From: Cyprinodon diabolis
Lineage: Eukaryota > Chordata > Actinopteri > Cyprinodontiformes > Cyprinodontidae
DNA: 64,000 nt
NCBI GenBank assembly: GCA_030533445.1
Contig: CM060080.1
Span: 18,181,377 to 18,245,376 of the forward strand
Direction of reading: 5' to 3'
In this document: one piece after another, positions 50,299-64,000 of the stretch
Layout: every line of letters starts with the position of its first letter
How positions within the stretch are numbered: position 1 is the first letter of the stretch
Notes under the pieces: generated by a model
Told to the model about the DNA's origin: nothing
What the model saw: the letters and a program-made list of their open reading frames with translations, nothing else
The model's database searches: none
Position numbers and translations under genes: made by a program

Positions 50299-51260
50299 GC
50301 AGCCATCATGTTCGGTTTTCCTCCAACTCAACAGTTAAAATCCAACGATAATTTATAATTCTAGCCAATTAAATTGATCTTAACATTTTGCTTCGTTCAA
50401 GTTTCTGTCCCACTAGAAGTGATACGCATTGATACCTGTATTTAAATCTTAACTGTTTTTGCTTAACAGATATTTTTACCTATGAGCTGTTTTTATTGGC
50501 TTATATGTTATCTCAAATATTATCCAAGAAAATTTGAGTTTTTCTGGGTGTTATCTCATGCAGGCTGACATTGACCAAAACCATAATTTTCTTCTAAGCT
50601 GCTAGTTCTGTTTCCTTATAACTATCTTTGCTGATATCTGTTAACTTTTATTTTTCCATGTTATAGTATGGTTTCATTTATTGCTCTATAAATGAAAATG
50701 ACTGTTGTTCCACTTTAATCAGTTGCTGCTTTTTCTGCTCTGTTCATAGATGTATAATGTCTCATGGTTATTTAATACATATAAGTTATGAGGTGTTATT
50801 TAAAGAGTTTGAGAGAGAGCTTCAAGGTGCATACACAGAGTGCCTATCTTTAACAGATGCAAGTTCCGAATTCATGAACAGAAACTGAGCTTTTACTGTT
50901 ATATAAAGCTGGTTCATAATTCAAATTGGACCATAAAACATACCAGATTGGAATATGTTGTCTTTAAATGAAACTGAACTCTGGTTTCTAAATAATATTA
51001 AATAAATAAAATAAATGATGTTATGAAAGGGAAACTTGTAGTTTAAAAATGGAAAGAAATCCTCCTTTTTGCCTGATATCAGCTGTGGAGACAGAAATAG
51101 AGCTGTCTCCAGTAAAATGTTAGCGTCTCCTCTCTGAGTTCCACACCTGACACTGATTGCTTGTGTTCCTGCTGAACCTGCTCTGTAGGGTGGTGGCTTC
51201 CAGCAGCGGTAACCGTTAAAGCATGAGATCACCATTGCCTGCAAGCACCTCTAACCTAAA
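50299..51260 (+). repeat. Tubulin A 3' UTR and flank, duplicated behind tubulin B
   Basis: This stretch recurs almost base for base at 58808-59770 behind tubulin B, with small indels such as AAATAAATAAAATAAATG versus AAATAAAATAAATG. No gene-like frame. It is the 5' part of the recently duplicated block. Confidence 0.85.
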
Positions 51261-51261
51261 C

Positions 51262-51430
51262 ATGCATGTGAAAAACATGGGGTGGGACACAATGCTACCA
51301 TCTCTCAAAGCTCAAGTCTTTTCAATCACTTTCCATATAAAGCATTGACCATCGCTGAAGTAGCTCTGCGTAAAATAGATCTGCAACTCTGGAGTTAGCA
51401 TGAGTTGTTTTTAGTCTGCCATCTAGCAAC
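51262..51430 (-). pseudogene. NRDE2 exon 8 fragment (duplicated, decayed), unit A
   Basis: Aligned by eye to NRDE2 exon 8 and its upstream intron (40180-40430), same strand: GGTGGGACACAATGCTACCA/TCTCTCA against GGTGAGACACCATGCTGCCG/TCTCTCA, then CACTTTCCATAT-A, GCTGAAGTAGCT-TG-GTAAAA, and CTCTGGAGTTAG-ATGA-TTGT. Small deletions and frameshifts destroy the frame. Because intron sequence is included, it is a DNA-level duplication, not a retrocopy. Confidence 0.75.
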
Positions 51431-52279
51431 TTATGGTTCCATTTTTTTTTTTTTTCAATCGCAGCCTCTTTTTTTTTTTTTTTTATTCCTTCTTATTTGA
51501 ACACCTGATTTCTCTAATCATCTAATCTGTAAGAACTATTTAGTCAAAGAAGGTAGGAAAAGGGGCCAGTGCTTCCTATCAGCTCTTTCAGAATAGTGAA
51601 CTTGTCAGGTTCCTTACAAGTCCTAACGGTCTATAAGGAATCCCACTCTCCTTTGCATGACATGATGATGAAGGATAGCACACCTCACAGAAAAAAACAA
51701 ACATGTCTGGAGAGAAGAGAGTACAAGTACTATAAGTAGTGACATTTCTTCATGTGTGACAAGTGTACACACCTTCATATGTTTTAGTTTGTGTAATTGA
51801 GAATTGAGAGTTCAGCTGTTCACAAGCATGTCCTTTTTTTTTTTTGCAAATCTATTCCAGAAGGTTGTAGTCCCAGATACAGAATGACTAGCATCACCAA
51901 CTTGCCTTTCTGTTGTCTAATGATCATCCGTGAGACTAAAGGCTGTCTGGAATCAGCACATATGAACAGGCTATCTCACAGAGTTTAAGAAAAATAAATT
52001 ATTTCTTTATGCCATATGCAACTGTATACATTTTTCTATGCTTTGGGTTTTATAATAGAGCTCAAGTAGTTTTTTACATTTGTGTAACTTTTGTTTATGT
52101 TGTATTTTCTGGAAGGTTGTTCTAATTTGAAAAAGATAATTTATGTGAAGGCTTTCTAGATCCAGCACAGCAGTCTGGAGGTCCTTTCCTACCCTGGGTA
52201 GCTTTCTGACTGTGAAAGATAAAGGCAAAGAAGGTAGGCACAGGAGGTATGAGCAACAATCTGAGGAGCTTCAGTGTCC

Positions 52280-52480
52280 TACTTCTGGTTGACATGCAGT
52301 CAATTTCCCTGAAGGCAAGAGACAGTTGAGGAATCCGACATGCCATAGAGATTTAATGGCATCGTTGTCACCTGAATTTAAATGTTTAAGATTAGAAGAA
52401 ACAACATTTATAAAGATATTGTGCTACCTGTCAGTCTTAATAGGTGGCCCTTACGTTGTTGTGGTATAGTAATAAATGCT
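52280..52480 (-). pseudogene. NRDE2 exon 6/intron 5 fragment, unit A
   Basis: Matches NRDE2 41157-41345: CTTCTGGTTGACATGCAGTC against CTTCTGGTCAACCTGCAGTC, then GAGGAATC, TTGTCACCTGA-TTTAAA, TTTAAGAT-AGAAGAAACAAC and GCCCTTAC. Exon and intron are both present and decayed. The 3' half of exon 6 is missing in this unit but present at 60015-60150 in unit B. Confidence 0.8.
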
Positions 52481-53964
52481 TCACTTGAATCTTATATATC
52501 AACACAGTGAATGCGGTACTGTTTAGACTATGACTCAACGTTATTTATCCCTTGGGATTACTCTTTCAGGGAAATTCTGGTTTCAGTTGCTTATATAGAG
52601 TACAAAAAGTTAAAGCAAAATGTCATTAAAGATAAAAATACAACAGACAATATAAAAAGAGTATATATGGTACAAAAGAACATAAAAAAGTTGTAATGTC
52701 CTGGAATATGTTTCCTTTAGATATAAAAATATCTGAACAGCAGAGAGCTAAGGATAGACTACACAGTAGTCTGTTTGGATTATTGCACTTGTTTTATTGC
52801 ATGTTTAGCGTCTAACGTCGCATTTTTTTGTTTTATTATTTTTGTTTTATCATAATTATTTTAATAATTGGCTTTTTATTATATTTGATATCGGTTTAAT
52901 TTCAGCAACAATAAAAGTAAATGGGAAGATTCTAGACAAACTTGATTGTTGTTTTGTATACACAGACTGTATACAAAACAAAATTTCAATGCATACAGCT
53001 TTTCAACAGTGAATGAGCAGCTTACAGCAGTGAAAGGAATATTTCCAATTATAAAGTGCAGCAGTGATCAGAAAAATAAGGTGCAAAATACAGTAGAAAC
53101 ATTGAGTTGAGTTCTATTTAAAGGGATTTGAAAATTCATCATGTAGTGCAAGTATGATCTTTTTTTGATGCAGAGTCTTGATTTGTTTCTTAACCAAGTT
53201 TACTAATTGGATGCACAGAAGTATGATCTTAGTTAAAGGGCAAAGGACGTTTACATTCCTGGGTACTATGAAATTGAACTTAATTTGGAACCTTGAATTA
53301 TAAAAGAAAATTACATTTACAGTACCTTCCATTTCTAAACTTAAATTTCTGTTTTTCATAAGTCATCAGAAAAAATGTCATTAAGATTTCTCCAACTGCA
53401 TCACATTTGCAACTTTGAGCTGAAAAAACAAATGTGTGCCATCCTTGTGTTGCGGCTGATGGCCAAGATAAATCACAGCAAGGGCTGCAAAAGGCCCCAG
53501 GACCTACTTTTGAAAACTGTGGTTTGGGGGGTCCATTATAAATTTTTCTTTCACACAAGTTTTCTCTTGATTTTGAAGCAAATATGTTTACACCTAAAAG
53601 CAAAGGACTGCAAATGTTTTATTTCTATACTTTTTCATTTTAAAAGCTCCATTTTCAGTCCTCTCAGTTAATTTTTTGCTTATTTTAAAGGTATAATTAC
53701 AGACGCTCACTAATGAGGACTATGTTTGCATTAACCAGGCTTTACGTATGACATGAAATTCTACACAAACTGGAGGAAGGATGGATGACAGATTAGTAAA
53801 CAAGGAAACTTAAGAAAAAAATTTAACAATTTAATAAATCCTCTTGTAGAGAGAATTACAAACAAGGCACTTGTCTTGTAAAAGATAAACAAAAAGGTCA
53901 GATACAGCTAACTAAAACAAAATACAATAACTGGAAATAATTTACAAATCTCATGGTCTGTCTG

Positions 53965-53967
<3 letters not shown>

Positions 53968-54057
<90 letters not shown>

Positions 54058-54079
54058 ATATATATATATACATATATAC
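53968..54079. repeat. (TA)n microsatellite, unit A
   Basis: About 110 bp of TA with TATGTATA/CATATA interruptions at the right end. The corresponding tract in the next unit is 62339-62423, uninterrupted. Confidence 0.95.
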
Positions 54080-54289
54080 GAAAGACAAAAACATTTTACA
54101 CTATTTTCTCTGGATAATTTTTTTGTGTTTATTTTTATTTATTTTATGATAGGTGAAAACCCATCATAGGCTAATATTTATCAAAAGGAAATGTTTTTCT
54201 CCGGAAAAAAAAATATCTTTATTAAATTGTCCGATTCCAATACCTTTATTACTCAACCACCTGTGGAAATCTTGCCAGGATTTCATACC

Positions 54290-54470
54290 TATTTAGCAAC
54301 TTAGAAACTAGCTTTCACAAAACATGGACGCTAATCTTAATTCGGATTCTGACTAAAGGACATTGAATCCAATTGTCGGCGTGTTGCAGATGTGTGAAGA
54401 ATGAACATCGACCGCTTTCACCGATGAGCCCTTACGTGATTTGGTAGCGCCATCTTGAGGCGGTCAACAG
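54290..54470 (-). pseudogene. Possible NRDE2 intron 1/5' end remnant, unit A
   Basis: TAGCTTTCACAAAACATGGA and the following CTAATCTTAATTC-GA-TCTGACTAAA resemble NRDE2 intron 1 at 43679-43730 (TAGCTTTCACAAAAAATGGA, CTAAATCTAATTCACAGACTAAA). Exon 1 itself is not recognisable. A GCGCCATCTTGAGGCGG YY1-type motif lies at 54448-54464. Similarity is shorter than for exons 6 and 8, so the call is tentative. Confidence 0.45.
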
Positions 54471-54479
54471 GTCCGGACA

Positions 54480-54950
54480 CTGTAATGTGTTGAGCAGGAA
54501 CAGGATCAATTTTCATCTACTTTAAGTCGCTGAATATTGAACTAATTTTCACGGTTATTTATTTTCATTTTTTTGCAGAAAACAAAGAAATGGTTCAGTA
54601 TATTTAAATATTCTTATTGTGGCTAAGAGTAATAGAATACTCTGATATAATTTATGTATGTTGCAAAGCGAAGACATTATTTTTTTTTTTTTTACTACCG
54701 GTATATACATAAACACATTTATACAGGTATACACAAATATATATACACATTTCTCTCACTCTATGTAAATATATCTATATATATATTTCTATATAGAGAG
54801 ATATATGTCTCTCTATATATATATAGATATATCTATATATATATCTATATGTATCTATAGATATATCTATAGATAAATATACTGTAAAAATGTCCACAGA
54901 TTATATGTTTTTCAAAGGCACATTTATGTGCATTTTTGTCATTATATGTA
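54480..54950. repeat. Low-complexity TA/CTATATAGA region, unit A
   Basis: AT-rich sequence with a GCAGAAAACAAAGAAATG stretch, a poly-T/A run near 54680 and a TATCTATA/TATATAGAGAG-rich block to 54880. It is duplicated at 62830-63200. No gene. Confidence 0.7.
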
Positions 54951-55130
54951 AAACACTGTTCAGAACAGTATTTTATTTATTATTATTTTTGTTAGGTTTT
55001 TGCAACTGTCAATTATTCTGTTATGTTTATACACTTTTTAAGGTCCATATCTGTGTGATCACCTTTGCTGTAATATTTTGCTGCTGTAACACCACAATTA
55101 ACTCACTGTCGGACAATAAACGTATTTTCT

Positions 55131-55140
<10 letters not shown>
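54950..55140 (+). mobile_element. Retroelement 3' tail, copy 4
   Basis: Contains TTAAGGTCCATATCTGTGTG, TTTTGCTGCTGTAACACCAC and CGGACAATAAACG, then runs into a TA tract. It is duplicated at 63290-63450. Its place upstream of tubulin B matches that of the 45585 copy upstream of tubulin A. Confidence 0.65.

Positions 55141-55213
<73 letters not shown>
55136..55213. repeat. (TA)n microsatellite behind retroelement tail
   Basis: About 78 bp of pure TA used as the tail of the retroelement end. The homologous tract at 63449-63503 is shorter. Confidence 0.95.
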
Positions 55214-55216
<3 letters not shown>

Positions 55217-55558
55217 CAATTTATGTTTTTCTGATAATTTAAAAACAGTAAGGTGATAGCTGCAGTTTTCATCTGCTAAATGTTTTTTCAAAACAAATAA
55301 AAAAAGCTGCATTTATCAGTTTTTCTTGAGTTCTAATTCTGATTTTATAGGAAAGGGTAATTTTAAATTAAATAACGTCAGAAATTTGTAAAATTCCTAA
55401 ATTATGAATGAGAAAGTCAATGCGGGGTCTACTCTTATGTGTATGTCTATGAAAGGATTGTTAAGTGGCTCCTGAGAACGGAGCATGCAGTCAGTGCTCC
55501 CCTATGTTTCCTCCTGAAATGAGTTCCACGTACTTCATAAAATCTAAACAGTTGGCAA

Positions 55559-55664
<106 letters not shown>

Positions 55665-55852
55665 TTTTTACATTCTTTTTAATTATCGTTACTTTGATAA
55701 TTTTCTTGCACGCTGCACCGGAACAAAACCTACAGAGATCGCGCTTACACTTTACATTTAAATAAAATAAAAAAAATTTATGAAAATCAGCGAGGTAACT
55801 GGTTTTAACTGGTATACCCGCCGCTCTCTTCAATATTTGAAGCAAGCGCTGA

Positions 55853-55917
55853 CCAATCAGTTGCCGTTTACGATTTGAGTGACAACCGTTTAGCCAATCG
55901 GGTTTAAGATATATAAA
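55853..55917 (+). promoter_or_regulatory. Promoter of beta-tubulin gene B
   Basis: CCAAT boxes at 55853-55857 and 55894-55898 and a TATAAA at 55912-55917, about 95 nt before the ATG at 56012. The spacing is that of a classical TATA/CCAAT promoter. Confidence 0.65.
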
Positions 55918-56011
55918 TCGTTGAGCAACGTTTCTTAATCCTCAACGGGAGCACTACGCAGTAGGCAAAACTTTCATCGTGAACTACCAGAACGCATTTA
56001 TTTCCATAAAA

Positions 56012-58807
<2,796 letters not shown>

Positions 58808-59780
58808 GCAGCCATCATGTTCGGTTTTCCTCCAACTCAACAGTTAAAATCCAACGATAATTTATAATTCTAGCCAATTAAATTGATCTTAACATTTTGC
58901 TTCGTTCAAGTTTCTGTCCCACTAGAAGTGATACGCATTGATACCTGTATTTAAATCTTAACTGTTTTTGCTTAACAGATATTTTTACCTATGAGCTGTT
59001 TTTATTGGCTTATATGTTATCTCAAATATTATCCAAGAAAATTTGAGTTTTTCTGGGTGTTATCTCATGCAGGCGGACATTGACCAAAACCATAATTTTC
59101 TTCTAAGCTGCTAGTTCTGTTTCCTTATAACTATCTTTGCTGATATCTGTTAACTTTTATTTTTCCATGTTATAGTATGGTTTCATTTATTGCTCTATAA
59201 ATGAAAATGACTGTTGTTCCACTTTAATCAGTTGCTGCTTTTTCTGCTCTGTTCATAGATGTATAATGTCTCATGGTTATTTAATACATATAAGTTATGA
59301 GGTGTTATTTAAAGAGTTTGAGAGAGAGCTTCAAGGTGCATACACAGAGTGCCTATCTTTAACAGATGCAAGTTCCGAATTCATGAACAGAAACTGAGCT
59401 TTTACTGTTATATAAAGCTGGTTCATAATTCAAATTGGACCATAAAACATACCAGATTGGAATATGTTGTCTTTAAATGAAACTGAACTCTGGTTTCTAA
59501 ATAATATTAAATAAAATAAATGATGTTATGAAAGGGAAACTTGTAGTTTAAAAATGGAAAGAAATCCTCCTTTTTGCCTGATATCAGCTGTGGAGACAGA
59601 AATAGAGCTGTCTCCAGTAAAATGTTAGCGTCTCCTCTCTGAGTTCCACACCTGACACTGATTGCTTGTGTTCCTGCTGAACCTGCTCTGTAGGGTGGTG
59701 GCTTCCAGCAGCGGTAACCGTTAAAGCATGAGATCACCATTGCCTGCAAGCACCTCTAACCTAAACATGCATGTGAAAAA
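58808..59780 (+). repeat. Tubulin B 3' UTR and flank (second copy of duplicated block)
   Basis: Near-identical to 50299-51260. The high identity of non-coding DNA shows the duplication, or a later conversion, is recent. Confidence 0.85.
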
Positions 59781-59781
59781 C

Positions 59782-60155
59782 ATGGGGTGGGACACAATGC
59801 TACCATCTCTCAAAGCTCAAGTCTTTTCAATCACTTTCCATATAAAGCATTGACCATCGCTGAAGTAGCTCTGCGTAAAATAGATCTGCAACTCTGGAGT
59901 TAGCATGAGTTGTTTTTAGTCTGCCATCTAGCAACTTATGGTTCCATTTTTTTTTTATTCCTTATTTGAACACCTGATTTTTTTTTTTTCTTCTAGATTT
60001 TATGGAAAACTTTCTAATTTCTATAACTGAATTCACTTCATTTTAGCTCAAAGCTTGGCAAGGCCTTTTGCAAACAAGCTGTATCCACATCTGTGCATTT
60101 GCTGGCTGCTACCTAAGCCACCGGTTTGACGCCACGTTTCTTTCAGCTACATACC
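59782..60155 (-). pseudogene. NRDE2 exon 8 and exon 6 fragments, unit B
   Basis: 59782-59945 repeats the exon 8 fragment of unit A. 60015-60150 then matches the 3' half of NRDE2 exon 6 and its donor region (40995-41140): TCACTTCATTTTAGCTCAAA against TCACTTCCATTCAGCTCAAA, GTATCCACATCTGTG against GTATCCACAGCTGTG, and GGCTGCTACCTAAGCCACCG against GGCTGCTCTCTGAGCCGCCG. Frameshifts and lost donors show it is dead. Exon 7 is not recognisable between them. Confidence 0.8.
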
Positions 60156-60159
60156 CTGG

Positions 60160-60925
60160 CTGCGTCTGAAATCATCTAATCTGTAAGAACTATTTAGTCA
60201 AAGAAGGTAGGAAAAGGGGCCAGTGCTTCCTATCAGCTCTTTCAGAATAGTGAACTTGTCAGGTTCCTTACAAGTCCTAACGGTCTATAAGGAATCCCAC
60301 TCTCCTTTGCATGACATGATGATGAAGGATAGCACACCTCACAGAAAAAAACAAACATGTCTGGAGAGAAGAGAGTACAAGTACTATAAGTAGTGACATT
60401 TCTTCATGTGTGACAAGTGTACACACCTTCATATGTTTTAGTTTGTGTAATTGAGAATTGAGAGTTCAGCTGTTCACAAGCATGTCCTTTTTTTTTTTTT
60501 TTGCAAATCTATTCCAGAAGGTTGTAGTCCCAGATACAGAATGACTAGCATCACCAACTTGCCTTTCTGTTGTCTAATGATCATCCGTGAGACTAAAGGC
60601 TGTCTGGAATCAGCACATATGAACAGGCTATCTCACAGAGTTTAAGAAAAATAAATTATTTCTTTATGCCATATGCAACTGTATACATTTTTCTATGCTT
60701 TGGGTTTTATAATAGAGCTCAAGTAGTTTTTTACATTTGTGTAACTTTTGTTTATGTTGTATTTTCTGGAAGGTTGTTCTAATTTGAAAAAGATAATTTA
60801 TGTGAAGGCTTTTTAGATCCAGCACAGCAGTCTGGAGGTCCTTTCCTACCCTGGGTAGCTTTCTGACTGTGAAAGATAAAGGTAAAGAAGGTAGGCACAG
60901 GAGGTATGAGCAACAATCTGAGGAG
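60160..60925. other. Sequence separating the two halves of the NRDE2 exon 6 copy
   Basis: About 0.75 kb between the exon 6-like pieces at 60150 and 60935, shared with unit A (51515-52275). No gene-like frame or transposon ends were recognised. It looks like an old insertion into the pseudogene that predates the unit duplication. Confidence 0.4.
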
Positions 60926-60929
60926 CTTC

Positions 60930-61150
60930 AGTGTCCTACTTCTGGTTGACATGCAGTCAATTTCCCTGAAGGCAAGAGACAGTTGAGGAATCCGACATGC
61001 CATAGAGATTTAATGGCATCGTTGTCACCTGAATTTAAATGTTTAAGATTAGAAGAAACAACATTTATAAAGATATTGTGCTACCTGTCAGTCTTAATAG
61101 GTGGCCCTTACGTTGTTGTGGTATAGTAATAAATGCTTCACTTGAATCTT
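60930..61150 (-). pseudogene. NRDE2 exon 6/intron 5 fragment, unit B
   Basis: The same fragment as 52280-52480 with very few differences, matching NRDE2 41157-41345. With the piece at 60015-60150 it rebuilds the extent of NRDE2 exon 6, interrupted by about 0.75 kb. Confidence 0.8.
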
Positions 61151-61159
61151 ATATATCAA

Positions 61160-62336
61160 CACAGTGAATGCGGTACTGTTTAGACTCAGACTCAACGTTA
61201 TTTATCCCTTGGGATTACTCTTTCAGGGAAATTCTGGTTTCAGTCGCTTATATAGAGTACAAAAAGTTAAAGCAAAATGCAGCAACAATAAAAGTAAATG
61301 TGAAGATCTTAGACAAACTTGATTTTGTGTTTTGTATACACAGACTGTATACAAAACAAAATTTCAATGCATACAGCTTTTCAACAGTGAATGAGCAGCT
61401 TACAGCAGTGAAAGGAATATTTCCAATTATAAAGTGCAGCAGTGATCAGAAAAATAAGGTGCAAAATACAGTAGAAAGATTGAGTTGAGTTCTATTTAAA
61501 GGGATTTGAAAATTCATGTAGTGCAAGTATGATCTTTTTTCGATGCAGAGTCTTGATTTGTTTCTTAACCATGTTTACTAATTGGATGCACAGAAGTATG
61601 ATCTTAGTTAAAGGGCAAAGGACGTTTACATTCCTGGGTACTATGAAATTGAACTTAATTTGGAACCTTGAATTATAAAAGAAAATTACATTTACAGTAC
61701 CTTCCATTTCTAAACTTAAATTTCTGTTTTTCATAAGTCATCAGAAAAAATGTCATTAAGATTTCTCCAACTGCATCACATTTGCAACTTTGAGCTGAAA
61801 AAACAAATGTGTGCCATCCTTGTGTTGCGGCTGATGGCCAAGATAAATCACAGCAAGGGCTGCAAAAGGCCCCAGGACCTACTTTTGAAAACTGTGGTTT
61901 GGGGGGTCCATTATAAATTTTTCTTTCACACAAGTTTTCTCTTGATTTTGAAGCAAATATGTTTACACCTAAAAGCAAAGGACTGCAAATGTTTTATTTC
62001 TATACTTTTTCATTTTAAAAGCTCCATTTTCAGTCCTCTCAGTTAATTTTTTGCTTATTTTAAAGGTATAATTACAGACACTCACTAATGAGGACTATGT
62101 TTGCATTAACCAGGCTTTACGTATGACATGAAATTCTACACAAACTGGAGGAAGGATGGATGACAGATTAGTAAACAAGGAAACTTAAGAAAAAAATTTA
62201 ACAATTTAATAAATCCTCTTGTAGAGAGAATTAACAAACAAGGCACTTGTCTTGTAAAAGATAAACAAAAAGGTCAGATACAGCTAACTAAAACAAAATA
62301 CAATAACTGGAAATAATTTACAAATCTCATGGTCTG

Positions 62337-62426
<90 letters not shown>

Positions 62427-62640
62427 GAAAGACAAAAACATTTTACACTATTTTCTCTGGATAATTTTTTTGTGTTTATTTTTATTTATTTTATGATAGG
62501 TGAAAACCCATCATAGGCTAATATTTATCAAAAGGAAATGTTTTTCTCCGGAAAAAATAATATATCTTTATTAAATTGTCCGGTTCCAATACCTTTATTA
62601 CTCAACCACCTGTGGAAATCTTGCCAGGATTTCATACCTA
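61160..62640. repeat. Duplicated non-coding flank, unit B
   Basis: Matches 52500-54290 of unit A, except that about 285 bp present there (about 52622-52906, ATTAAAGATAAAAATACAAC onward) is absent here. It contains a CTGTATACAAAACAAA/TTTTGTATACACAGACTGTA inverted pair near 61335-61362 and a TA tract at 62339-62423. No gene. Confidence 0.7.
62339..62423. repeat. (TA)n microsatellite, unit B
   Basis: About 85 bp of uninterrupted TA. Confidence 0.95.
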
Positions 62641-63444
62641 TATAGCAACTTAGAAACTAGCTTTCACAAAACATGGACGCTAATCTTAATTCGGATTCTG
62701 ACTAAAGGACATTGAATCCAATTGTCGGCGTGTTGCAGATGTGTGAAGAATGAACATCGACCGCTTTCACCGATGAGCCCTTACGTGATTTGGTGGCGCC
62801 ATCTTGAGGCGGTCAACAGGTCCGCACACTGTAATGTGTTGAGCAGGAACAGGATCAATTTTCATCTACTTTAAGTCGCTGAATATTGAACAAATTTTCA
62901 CGGTTATTTATTTTCATTTTTTTGCAGAAAACAAAGACATTGTTCAGTATATTTAAATATTCTTATTGGGGCTAAGAGTAATAAAATACTCTGATAGGAT
63001 TTATGTATGTTGCAAAGCGAAGACATTATTTTTTTTTTTTTACTACCGGTATATACATAAACACATTTATACAGGTATACACAAATATATATACACATTT
63101 CTCTCACTCTATGTAAATATATCTATATATATATTTCTATATAGAGAGATATATGTCTCTCTCTATATATATAGATATATCTATAGATAAATATACTGTA
63201 AAAATGTCCACAGATTATATGTTTTTCAAAGGCACATTTATGTGCATTTTTGTCATTATATGTAAAACACTGTTCAGTACAGTATTTTATTTATTATTAT
63301 TTTTGTTAGGTTTTTGCAACTGTCAATTATTCTGTTATGTTTATACACTTTTTAAGGTCCATATCTGTGTGATCACCTTTGCTGTAATATTTTGCTGCTG
63401 TAACACCACAATTAACTCACTGTCGGACAATAAACGTATTTTCT

Positions 63445-63506
<62 letters not shown>

Positions 63507-64000
63507 CAATTTATGTTTTTCTGATAATTTAAAAACAGTAAGGTGATAGCTGCAGTTTTCATCTGCTAAATGTTTTTTCAAAACAAATAAAAGCTGCATT
63601 TATCAGTTTTTCTTGAGTTCTAATTCTGATTTTATAGGAAAGGGTAATTTTAAATTAAATTACGTCAGAAATTTGTAAAATTCCTAAATTATGAATGAGA
63701 AAGTCAATGCGGGGTCTACTCTTATGTGTATGTCTATGAAAGGATTGTTAAGTGGCTCCTGAGAACGGAGCATGCAGTCAGTGCTCCCCTATGTTTCCTC
63801 CTGAAATGAGTTCCACGTACTTCATAAAATCTAAACAGTTGGCAAATCGTATTTTTATTTTATTTTTTTTTTTTACATTCTTTTTAATTATCGTTACTTT
63901 GATAATTTTCTTGCACGCTGCACCGGAACGAAACCTACAGAGATCGCGCTTACATTTTACATTTAAATAAAAAAAAAAAAATTAATGAAAATCAGCGAGG
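62640..64000. repeat. Third start of the upstream block (leads to a probable tubulin C outside the window)
   Basis: 62640-64000 repeats 54290-55798: the NRDE2 intron 1-like piece (62645-62760), the low-complexity block, the retroelement tail (63290-63450), a TA tract (63449-63503) and the ATGAAAATCAGCGAGG that precedes tubulin B by about 215 nt. The window ends before any promoter or exon. Confidence 0.8.

Noticed and set aside
53375..53671. A 98-aa frame conserved between the two units (also 61750-62046)
   Set aside because: Its conservation is explained by recent duplication of non-coding flank; the peptide has no recognisable domain and many neighbouring frames are equally duplicated.

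Overview
The window is nuclear DNA from a ray-finned (teleost) fish. Genes are split by short introns with clean GT-AG borders, Tc1-like and hAT-like transposons and a tRNA-derived SINE are frequent, (TA)n microsatellites are very long, and the coding exons match vertebrate families exon by exon. All exon borders were read by eye, from reading frame, splice sites and known protein order.

Layout: (1) 1-4440 holds a hairpin, a hAT-like element, the first two coding exons of a FAM177A gene (minus strand, continuing off the left edge) and a repeat thicket. (2) 5314-20574 is TTC7B, plus strand, 21 coding exons plus two candidate cassette exons; exon 20 carries a one-base frameshift in an A run. 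(3) 20575-24030 is mostly old repeat. (4) 25092-32244 is a calmodulin gene (calm1 type by its neighbours), minus strand; the protein is the standard 148-codon calmodulin. Its first intron holds an intact Tc1-like transposon and a 600-nt open exon (26311-26910) that splices in phase onto calmodulin exon 2 and would give a coiled-coil/calmodulin fusion. (5) 34361-43843 is NRDE2, minus strand, 19 coding exons. (6) A second Tc1-like transposon, apparently identical and inverted, sits at 44221-45472 inside a TA microsatellite. (7) 46176-50298 and 56012-58807 are two tandem beta-tubulin genes, each 445 codons in seven exons. Between and after them lie decayed, intron-containing fragments of NRDE2, so the head-to-head NRDE2/tubulin pair was duplicated as a block. 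The right edge repeats the sequence in front of the second tubulin gene, so a third tubulin gene probably starts about 0.2 kb beyond the window.

The gene set TTC7B-CALM1-NRDE2 is a conserved vertebrate neighbourhood (human chromosome 14q32). TTC7B scaffolds the plasma-membrane PI4KA complex, calmodulin is the general calcium sensor, NRDE2 is a nuclear HAT-repeat protein tied to the RNA exosome/MTR4, and the tubulins build microtubules. They are neighbours by descent, not members of one pathway.

The strongest leads are the predicted coiled-coil/calmodulin isoform, the tubulin/NRDE2 segmental duplication with its recombination signature, the three additional introns in the tubulin genes, and the pair of identical inverted Tc1 copies that bracket the calmodulin promoter.
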